The position numbers were made by a program, and so were the translations under genes. From Aspidapion aeneum (lineage: Eukaryota > Arthropoda > Insecta > Coleoptera > Brentidae), in the NCBI GenBank assembly GCA_963576565.1, contig OY755042.1:99380185-99444184 (forward strand): a stretch of DNA of 64,000 bases, in the 5' to 3' direction. The notes below the pieces were generated by a model. The model saw nothing but the letters and a program-made list of their open reading frames with translations. It was not told the DNA's origin and made no database searches. Within the stretch, counting starts at the first letter, position 1, and every line of letters starts with the position of its first letter. Positions 55,620 to 64,000 of the stretch are shown piece after piece.

Positions 55620-57112
55620 AAGCTTAAATCTGGAAAAGCTAGCGGACCTGGAGGAATATATGCTAAAATGCTCAAATATGGATCAGAGAAACTAATTGAA
55701 AATCTCACATATATTATCAATCAATGCATAAACGGACATCCAGTACCTGATGATTGGAAAATTGCATTCATATACTCAATACATAAAAAAGGAAACAAGC
55801 TGGATTGCAACAATTATAGAGGAATTTCAGTAACCATTACTCTAAGTAGATTGTACGGTAGGATTCTTAGAGATCTAATAGAGAATGATTTTCATGAGCA
55901 AGAAGAAGAAGAGCGAAGTGGGTTTCGTGCAGGCAGATCTTGTAGTGATAATGTTTTTTGTCTTAAACAAGTCATTGAGAAAAGGAGCGCCAGAGATATA
56001 GAGACTCATGTTGCCTTTGTGGACCTACAAAAAGCATATGATACCGTTCCAGTAGAAGAACTATGGACAGTGTTAGAGCAGACTAATATCAGTCATATAC
56101 ATACATAAAAGCGATGAAAAAACTATACAATGGGTAAAACTCTGGAATTAAAATTGGAAATCGACTTTCAAAAGAATTCCTCGTAACAGAAGGCTTAAGA
56201 CAGGGATGTTGTATCTCTCCAACTCTTTTTAAAATATATATCGCAGTAGCTCTAAAAAACTGGAAACGGAAAGTGCCCGGCATGGGAATACAACTTAACG
56301 ACCGATTTACCATATACACACTACAGTTTGCTGACGACCAAGTAATAGCTAATGATAAAGAAGACATGGAGTATATGATGAGAAAGTTAATGGAAGAATA
56401 CCAAAAGTGGGGATTAACAGTGAACGTGGACAAGACACAGTACTTATGTATTGGAAACGAATCCAGTGAGTTACAACTAGACAATGGACAAGTAATATCT
56501 CCATGCAATGAGTATGTATACTTGGGTGTCACATTTGATAAGACAGGAACAGACTGTAAAGAACTGGAAAAAAGAAGAGTAAAAGCAAAAAAGGTTATTG
56601 GATGTCTTAACAGTATTTTATGGAGCAGAGTGAAAAAAAGAATGTTAAATTTAACATATATGAAACAATGGTGAAAAGCACGCTGTTGTATGGAATAGAG
56701 ACTTGTCGCGTAACAGAAAAATACAAAACAAAAATGGAAAGGGGCATCGAAGGAGGCATAATGGATGCAATAAGAAGATCAATGAGAATATCTAGAACAG
56801 ATCACATAAGAAATGAGATCATAAAAGAAAGAATGGGAATCGAAGGAGGCATAACGGATGACATCACTAAAAGATAGATGGTACGGCCATGTACAACGGA
56901 TGAACGACGAAAGATTACCAAAGCAGGTCCTAGAATGGCAACCAATAGGGCGCAGAAAAAGAGGGCGTCCTAAACTAGAATGGCAACAGTCAATCTAAAG
57001 ATCAATGAGTCAAAAAAATCTGACAGAAGATGATTGTCAGGATCGAAGGAGGTGGAGAATAAGCGTCGGACAACGTAGAAAAACGTTCTAAACCGACTAA
57101 ATAATAATAATA
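55620..57112 (+). pseudogene. RTE-like LINE remnant, RT to C terminus
   Basis: It starts abruptly at LKSGKASGPGGIYAKMLKYG and continues through NNYRGISVT, FRAGRSCSDNVFCL, FVDLQKAYDTV, GLRQGCCISPTLF (56185-56225) and the catalytic QFADDQV (56325). It ends with the WYGHVQRMNDERLPKQVLEW tail and GRRKRGRP near 56876-56970. At least three frameshifts and several stops break the frame. The 3' end is ACTAAATAATAATAATAA, a simple-repeat tail as in RTE elements. The endonuclease domain is missing. Confidence 0.88.
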
Positions 57113-57874
57113 AGTACAATACAGTCCCAGAATTTCCCTCACACGCTATATCTCTGTTAATAGTGAATATAAAATATTTTAAAACACGGGGTTTTTAATG
57201 ATGCCTACTAGCCCTTATAGCATCAAGTCGTCAATAGCTATTTTCCTATCAAGTGTGGAAAATCCACTTTTTCCGCACGAGACTGTCTAGTTGACCGTTG
57301 AAAAAGATTTTCCACAAGAGTCAGGAAAAATTGTTTTTCTACAAGCGTCAGAAAAACATAAAAAAATTAAATGATATAGAAAAATACAGTGTTATAGTCA
57401 CGCGACTTTTTCCAAAAAACAAGTGTTTTATAGAAATTTGACATCTTACCTTTTCACCATAGCAACCAAGACATTTTGTTGGCATTATTGTTAATAGAAA
57501 CTTCAAATCTATACAGGTTTTTTTTAAATTTGACATTTCTCTGCGGAAATATTTTCGACACTAGTGCGGCAAAGTAAAATTTCTTGCACTAAAAATAGTG
57601 TGGAAAATCAAATTTTCCACACGCTTGTAGAAACAATATTTTTTCATGCATCAACCCCTAAGTAGCCACCACCAAGTTTTTTTTCTGAAATGGCAGCTCC
57701 TATTTTTTTAATTAAAATACAGGTACATAATTTAGATGGCTACGATTATCATTTTTTAACAAGTGGAAACAGTGTAACTACAAAAATAAAAAGTGGGCCA
57801 ATTTTTAATGACATTACAGAAAATGACAATAAAAGTATAAAATTGAAAAGGACCTAAAACAATTATTTAATAAC
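56839..57874 (+). repeat. 1036-bp tandem duplication, copy 1
   Basis: It begins at ATCGAAGGAGGCATAACGGA within the LINE C-terminal region. It runs through the LINE 3' tail and about 760 bp of following sequence that has TTTTCCGCACGAG and TTTTCCACAC palindromic motifs. Copy 2 follows directly, with roughly 1-2% differences by eye. Confidence 0.93.
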
Positions 57875-58911
57875 ATCGAAGGAGGCATAACGGATGACAT
57901 CACTAAAAGATAGATGGTACGGCCATGTACAACGGATGAACGACGAAAGATTACCAAAGCAGGTCCTAGAATGGCAACCAATAGGGCGCAGAAAAACAGG
58001 GCGTTCTAAACTAGAATGGCAACAGTCAATCCAAAGATCAATGAGTCAAAAAAATCTGACAGAAGATGATTGTCAGGATCGAAGGAGGTGGAGAATAGGC
58101 GTCGGACAACGTAGGAAAACGTTCTAAACCGACTAAATAATAATAATAAGTACAATACAGTCCCAGAATTTCCCTCACACGCTATATCTCTGTTAATAGT
58201 GAATATAAAATATTTTAAAACACGGTGTTTTTAATGATGCCTACTAGCCCTTATAGCATCAAGTCGTCAATAGCTATTTTCCTATCAAGTGTGGAAAATC
58301 CACTTTTTCCGCACGAGACTGTCTAGATGACCGTTGAAAAAGATTTTCCACAAGAGTTAGGAAAAATTGTTTTTTCTACAAGCGTCAGAAAAACATAAAA
58401 AAATTAAATGATATAGAAAAATACAGTGTTATAGTCACGCGACTTTTTCCAAAAAACAAGTGTTTTATAGAAATTTGACATCTTACCTTTTCACCATAGC
58501 AACCAAGACATTTTGTTGGCATTATTGTTAATAGAAACTTCAAATCTATACAGGTTTTTTTTTAATTTGACATTTCTATGCGGAAATATTTTCGACACTA
58601 GTGCGGCAAAGTAAAATTTTTTGCACTAAAAATAGTGTGGAAAATCAAATTTTCCACACGCTTGTAGAAACAATATTTTTTCATGCATCAACCCCTAAGT
58701 AGCCACCACCAAGTTTTTTTTCTGAAATGGCAGCTCCTATTTTTTTTATTAAAATACAGGTACATAATTTAGATGGCTACGATTATCATTTTTTAACAAG
58801 TGGAAACAGTGTAACTACAAAAATAAAAAGTGGGCCAATTTTTAATGACATTACAGAAAATGACAATAAAAGTAAAAAATTAAAAAGGACCTAAAACAAT
58901 TATTTAATAAC
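57875..58911 (+). repeat. 1036-bp tandem duplication, copy 2
   Basis: This is the second copy. Its LINE tail (57894-58127) is open where copy 1 has a TAA (CAATCCAAAG here, CAATCTAAAG in copy 1). The repeat ends at AATTATTTAATAAC before ACGCGTGTATACATGGTG. Confidence 0.93.
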
Positions 58912-59814
58912 ACGCGTGTATACATGGTGTCCCCGAATTTCCTTTACACGCTATATCTCCGTTAGTGTAGCGGCCAAGGGAGCAGAATTTTAACATTGTA
59001 ATGGGTCATAATAAAAAATAGTATTTATCTATATATATTTTATAAATACTTTTTTACTTAAAGCAAAATACCTATTTTAAATAAAAACAAAACATACTGG
59101 GTTGTATTTAGAATTGGCAGTAGATTTAAGAGTGCAATTTGAAAAAAAAGTCGGTAGTGGCTACTTAGGGGTTAATGTAAATAAGGTACTTATTTGGGTT
59201 TTTTAGAAGAAAAAAACAAAAACACGCCAGCTTCGTTTTTTTACGGGCTTTTTCTCAGATGCAAAAAAAATTAAGTCTGTTAATAGGATTAGGTGGGATC
59301 TAATCGAAAAAAAAAAAGTTGTGTGCTAGCAAAACGAAATCGACCCAGATTGGCTCAATCTAGTCTTATGTCAATATACCAGCGCAAATACTAGAAATTT
59401 CTTCATTTTTTTCCAGAAAAATTTTGGTTTAGATATCGTCTATTTTAAACATAATTAATAGACATTGCGAGGTTTGAATTTCTTTACTATTCCATGGGCT
59501 AGCTACTGGCGTATAAGATTTAATTAATACTTAGGTGCCTACATGTGTATTTTATATATAATATTAAAGTATTTTTTAATAATGTAAGAGTTTTAGAAAA
59601 CTATACCTATTATTTAATAATAAAATAATAGGAACTGAAATTATACTACTGGAGAACATGCTAAAAACGATTTCGATTACCTCAGCTAATTCATAAGCGG
59701 CCCCTTCGTTCTTTGAGATGACCTCAGGTGCCATCTAACCATATCTAGTGAAACTTTCAGCGTAAGTTCAACGAATTCAGCCAAGAAATTTTGCAAAATA
59801 AGGCAACATCGCAC
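58912..59814. other. No gene; CACGCTATATCTCC repeat edge
   Basis: GGTGTCCCCGAATTTCC and CACGCTATATCTCCGTTAG at 58927-58965 echo 57125-57165 and 58159-58199, so all three carry the edge of one repeat family. The rest is AT-rich without motifs. Confidence 0.5.
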
Positions 59815-60395
59815 CCGCATTTTCGACTTTTTTACGGTTCGAGCTTTTTACGTTTCGACATAATTACGTTTCGATGATTTTGCGTCTCTTCTCCATTGCG
59901 TATCGCGCGTTTAATTTTCGACTTTTTTACGTTTCGACATTTTTACGGATCGACGAAATTACGATTCGTTTAAATTATTTTCTTCTACATTATTTTCGAC
60001 AATTTTACGGATCGACAAAATTACGTTTCGCTTAAATTGCTTTCTTCTCTTTTATTTTTCGATTTTATTATATTTCGACTTTTTTACGGTTTGACCTTTT
60101 TATGATTCGATTTTTTTACGGTTCGATCATTCTGCGAATCGACTTAACTACGTTTCGATGATTTTACGTTTTGATGCTTTTACGTTGCGACATTTTTACG
60201 GGTCGACGAAATAACGCTTCGTCTAAATTATTTTCTACTATATTATTTTTGACAATTTTACGGATCGACAAAACTACGTTTCGTTTAAATTATTTTCGTC
60301 TATTTTACTTTCGATTTTTTTATTTTCGACTAAATTACGGTTCGGCATTTTTTTTCGACCTTTTTACGTTTCGACAAAACTTTTTTCGATGTTTT
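59815..60395 (-). repeat. GTCGAAACGTAAAA short-period repeat block, right arm
   Basis: This is the inverse of 48628-49206 along its whole length, including TGCGTCTCTTCTCCATTGCG. The arms are about 10.6 kb apart. Confidence 0.82.
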
Positions 60396-60419
60396 TGTGG
60401 CGAGCCGAAATAATAGAGA

Positions 60420-61810
60420 ACAGAGTGCTGTAGCAGGCAAGATCCTTGACAGTGGTACTGTCAAATTAAGTGGCCAATTTAAATGACTGACAAAAGTATT
60501 AAACATTAATAAATTTATTATTTATTACGATGTTGAAAGGGAATTTGACGACTCTTGGAGAAAGTACTACTATCAGTGTTTTTGCATACTATATAAACAG
60601 TGGCGGATCCAGGGGGGGGGCACTAGGGGCACTTCCCCCCCCCGAGAATTTTTTGAATATACAAAAAATGAGTAAAAAGTAATGTTTTTGCTAATAAAAA
60701 CTCAAAATTTTTGCCTGCGGCGCATGAAAGTGTCTATTATTGTTATTATCGAAATTACAACAACTGACTAATTCAATAAAATGCTGCTTAAAAAAATATA
60801 TACCGTTTTTTACCAACAGAGAATGTCACCTAAAGTGCCCCCCCGAACCAAACCGAACCGAACCCCCGCCCCCCCCCCCCCGAGAAGCACCTCTGGATCC
60901 GCCCTTGTATATAAACAATGTAGGATAATCACCTGTTCCATTTTCTTTTTTAAAACTTCACTTATTCACTTCACACAATGATATTCCATTTTGGTGCTAA
61001 TAAACCCTTGCTATTTTGCAAGTATTTAAGATCTTTAAACTTTTGGACTTATATATATATTTAACATCTGTTTAAACGTTCATTGTATAACCTTATTCAA
61101 TCAACTGTTCAATTTACTTAATATTACTGTTTAGGTTTGGAATATTATTTTAATTAAAAGTGCCGATTTCAAAGCAACGAAAAATTTGTATTTGATTTTA
61201 AAAAAACCAGAAAAATATAGAAACAATATTTTAAAACACTGAAAACAGCAATAATAAAAAAGTGTGAAATTAAAATAAACTCTAAAAGTAATGACCAAAC
61301 TAGTTCGGAATAACAAAAAGAATAATTTTACATTAAGTTAAAATAGTTGACAAAATTTCATATTTCCCAAATTGGAAAAAACTCTTCCTATATAAAACGA
61401 ACTGAAGTGTATGGAAACCCACTCAAGAATGCTTTATAACAGCTTCTTTTGTCTCGGTGTAAACTACCCTACTTGCTCTGCAAAGAAAGAGATAGACAGT
61501 ACTTTAAACGCTCTAGACAAAGAGACACAACGCCAGCGTAAACCATAGATGCGTCGACTTAGAAAACCATTACAAATCAAAATTACACAGAGTGATGTTT
61601 TTTAAAAATTGAATATAATTTGTTAAATTTGTTTAGCAGGACAGATTAGCTGATTAAAACTTATTAAATTACAAAAACAATTTGCTGCGTCTCCATAACT
61701 ACACTTGGTCTTAGCCTAGTTCTTGTATGTAATGAATGCTTGTTGATGTCGAAAACAATTTTTAATTAAACATATTTAAAAACTTATAAATGTCAAAAAT
61801 ATCATTTATA
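60420..61810. mobile_element. Inverted-repeat element, copy B
   Basis: This is homologous to 43195-44670 in opposite orientation. Shared words include TTACTTAATATTACTGTTTA and AACTTATAAATG, plus GAATTTGACGA-CTCTTGGAG. A hAT MITE interrupts it at 60598-60907. No coding frame is seen. Confidence 0.7.
60598..60907. mobile_element. 310-bp hAT-type MITE with CAGTGGCGGATCCAG end
   Basis: The left end CAGTGGCGGATCCAGGGG and inverted right end CAAGGGCGGATCCAG are flanked by a perfect 8-bp duplication TATATAAA (60590-60597 and 60908-60915). G-runs and C-runs are subterminal. CAGTGGCGGATCCAG is a recurrent hAT terminus in animal genomes (established knowledge). Confidence 0.9.
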
Positions 61811-62109
61811 TTGAAATCCCGATATGTTACATTGCAGAGCTCTTTGAACAAAAGAACAAAAATTTCTCTTACACTTTCTGACCAAAAATATGTACAAATG
61901 CAAGTTTTTTTCAATCTTTGTAATATTTCGTTTAGTATTGCCTGTCATTGTTTAGGATCACATTATAACAATAATTACATAATTATTATAACTAAACGAA
62001 ATAAATTAAAATATTATTTGTATGTCTTCTTTTTTCAAGCAAACAAGTTTTTTTTCTAGATATAAGCCAACATGATATTATTACTAAATGTAAAATATTG
62101 ATTTTTTTT
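61811..62109. other. No gene recognised
   Basis: AT-rich spacer lies before a LINE fragment. Confidence 0.45.
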
Positions 62110-62727
62110 TATTCTGAAGTAGCTAGGGGTTACTATAGATAGTAATTTAAATTATGCAGCTCACATTGAAAATCTTTGTAAAGAATTAGGACGATCCTGC
62201 TATGCGATTCGAGTGCTCGTCAAATCATTTCAAAACCATGTATCCTTAAAATCAATATATTATGGAATTTTTTACTCAAATATCAAATACGGAGTACTTT
62301 TATGGGGTGCCAGTAGTAGTATGGATAGTGTGTTTAAAATGCAAAAAAGAGTAATAAGAATCATGTTTGGACTAACAACGCTAACAAGCTGCCGTCAAAC
62401 TTTCAAAAATAATAATTATTTAACAGTGCCTGGCATTTATATTTTTCAATGCATCTTATATTTAAGAAAGAACTCTCAGTCTATTTGAGTCATTTAAGCC
62501 AAACCATTCATACCAAACGAGAAACCGTAACGATTTACTTCTCGGCTATTAAGTTTTGCAATAAACTCCCAAAGCTGATACAAGACATACATAATTTTCA
62601 AAAATTCAAGACAGAATGTTTCAAAATAATATGCCAAATTGAACCTTATACAATAGGTGAATATTTAAATTTTAACTTACCTATAATGGCTCAAGATGAA
62701 AAACAGAAACTAGCTTTATATATGTAA
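62110..62727 (+). pseudogene. Non-LTR retrotransposon C-terminal fragment
   Basis: The frame reads LGVTIDSNLNYAAHIENLC, then YGIFYSNIKYGVLLWGASS, VFKMQKRVIRIMFGL and VPGIYIFQCILYL. A frameshift near 62450-62490 leads to KFCNKLPKLIQDI. This is the region after the RT palm in jockey/CR1/L2-type ORF2 proteins. RT and endonuclease are missing. The exact clade is uncertain. Confidence 0.75.
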
Positions 62728-62899
62728 TATGCATATTAAAATATATGTGTGAATTTGTCTTAATGTTCATAATTTATGTTTGTCCTTATCTATGTGTTTA
62801 AAATTTTTAAACATTGTATTTTTAATTTTTTAATTTCTACTCTTATGCTGAAATACATACCTAATATAAATCGTTTAGCATTAAAAATTGTAACATTTT
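62728..62899. other. AT-rich spacer
   Basis: This is probably the 3' UTR of the LINE fragment or unrelated spacer. No motif was found. Confidence 0.4.
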
Positions 62900-63035
62900 A
62901 GCTCACACATATACTATACTATAGTAGTGTGAGCTATAGTGATCCTAATTTTTTCGAGAAAAAAAAAGTTGCTCCGATTTAAAAAATTTTTATATAACTT
63001 TGCGGTTCAGATGATTTTGAAACTTTTTTGTTGTG

Positions 63036-63067
<32 letters not shown>

Positions 63068-63592
63068 ATGTCTGTAACGACCAACGCGCATAACTCAAAA
63101 ACCGCTAGTCCGATTTTAATGAAACTTGGTACTTAAATTGGGTTTTGGCTCGAGATGATCCCATTTAAAAATGAACAAAATCCACCAAACACAAGCCAAA
63201 TAAAAGGGTGGGGGTATATATCAAAAATTAGAGTTTATGTAAAAATATGGCGTGGGTGATATCAAACGAAAGGTAATTGCGTCTGGAGTTAAATAAAATA
63301 CATTTTACTTAAAATAAAAGGGTGGGGGTAAATTTAAAAAATTAGTGTTTATGTGGAAATATGGCGTGTGTGATATCAAACGAAAGGTAATTGAGTCTGG
63401 AGTTAAACAAAATACATTTTAGTTTAAAAAAAAGGTGGGGGTAGATTTGAAAAATTAAAGTTTAAGTCAAAACATGGCTTGTGTGGTATCAAACGAAAGG
63501 TAATTGAGTCTGGAGTTCAATAAAATATATTTCAGTTTTTAGTTATATATTAACTCACACGTACACTATAATTATAGGACCTAGTGTGAGCT
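62900..63592. mobile_element. Helentron/DINE-like nonautonomous element (candidate)
   Basis: Both edges carry a hairpin with GCTCACAC...GTGTGAGC (62901-62935) and CTCACAC...GTGTGAG (63552-63590). In between are a (TGTC)n tract at 63036-63067, a CCGATTTTAATGAAACTTGG segment and three units of about 113 bp marked by GGGTGGGGGTA (63207, 63320, 63433). Subterminal repeats, a GTCT microsatellite, internal tandem units and a terminal hairpin are the DINE-1/Helentron-associated layout (established for that group). Assignment is inference. Confidence 0.55.
63036..63067 (+). repeat. (TGTC)n microsatellite
   Basis: About eight tetranucleotide units with one interruption (TGTATGTC) follow. They sit at the start of the core of the DINE-like element. 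Confidence 0.95.
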
Positions 63593-64000
63593 TCGGTGCC
63601 CATAGATTGGCAGAGTATTTTAAACTTATGTTTTAAGATTTTTTAAATTATTAAGTGTATGACGACTCCATGTATATGTACATTTGTATGAATATTATGG
63701 TAATAAAGGTTATCTGTCTATCTATCTATCTATCTATTGCTTTGGTCATGGTATATAACTTTTTCGATGCTTTGGTGCATAGTAAATCAGTTTTTGTTTT
63801 AAACCAATGGCCTTGTTATAAGACATTTTTTGTGTTTTAATGAAATTGAATAAAATCATTTGTGTTAATTTAATAAACTAATAATATAAAATAATATACA
63901 GGGTGTCATACATACATACATACTTCTAGGGCTAAAATCAGTCAATTTAAGTCACCTTAGTTTGGTCCAAAAGTGCTCTACTTACGAGTAGTACCGGGCG
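63593..64000. other. Microsatellites and edge of a GGGTGT repeat
   Basis: (TCTA)n lies at 63710-63738 and (CATA)n at 63905-63923. The last 100 bp (CAGGGTGTCATAC...CCTTAGTTTGGTCCAAAAG) resembles 1558-1680 (CAGGGTGTCTCAG...CCTTAGTCCAAAAG) and is probably another copy of that family cut by the window end. Confidence 0.6.

Noticed and set aside
62939..63136. Frame with repeated Cys-Leu-Ser-Val residues
   Set aside because: It is the translation of a (TGTC)n microsatellite.
13418..64000. Search for the next Musashi exon (RNP1-containing)
   Set aside because: No segment encoding the expected E-D-A-M-L...G-F-G-F-V order after an acceptor was found; it is probably beyond the window.

Overview
This is an AT-rich animal nuclear window that looks like insect DNA, possibly beetle. 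It contains RTE-like, jockey-like and Penelope-like retroelements, BEL/Pao and copia LTR elements, and many hAT-like and TA-inserting MITEs. The species assignment is inference only. I see no bacterial-type operons, rRNA, convincing tRNA or CRISPR array.

The only host coding sequence I can support is one 93-bp exon at 13325-13417 (+). It encodes the start of the second RRM of a Musashi/Rbp6-type RNA-binding protein and has clean splice sites on both sides. Everything downstream, and probably much upstream, is therefore best read as large introns of that gene filled with transposable elements.

Layout. 1-3771: old LINE fragment and a foldback-like repeat. 3772-7118: a full-length RTE-like non-LTR element (minus strand) with an intact 968-aa ORF and a 12-bp target duplication. 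8100-11135: a satellite with a unit of about 503 bp, one unit split by a 119-bp MITE. 11136-13324: intron-like DNA with a decayed hammerhead-ribozyme fold at 11544-11587. 13325-13417: Musashi exon. 13578-21403: an old RTE-like fragment split by a 7183-bp BEL/Pao element that is intact (1808-aa Pol, 487-bp LTRs that look identical, 5-bp target duplication). 22058-24724: MITE, jockey-like LINE tail, Penelope-like remnant. 27232-28814: a near-perfect 1.58-kb palindrome. 30038-36086: a 6.05-kb foldback element with arms of about 0.9 kb, enclosing MITEs and a broken reverse transcriptase with an R2-like nuclease tail. 37310-39760: dead copia element split by a MITE. 41690-42580: LINE fragment split by a hAT-type MITE. 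43195-44670 and 60420-61810: two inverted copies of one repeat family. 48628-60395: nested inverted structures, including a 3.3-kb foldback element with 129-bp tandem repeats and GGCGCC-rich ends. 55620-58911: RTE-like LINE remnant with a 1036-bp tandem duplication of its 3' end. 62110-64000: LINE fragment and a Helentron/DINE-like element.

The main theme is nested insertion. Target-site duplications let several events be ordered: BEL into RTE, hAT MITE into RTE, MITE into copia, Harbinger-like MITE into satellite. At least three unrelated families have foldback architecture, with long inverted arms made of tandem repeats. All identities rest on reading motifs by eye; no alignments or searches were run.
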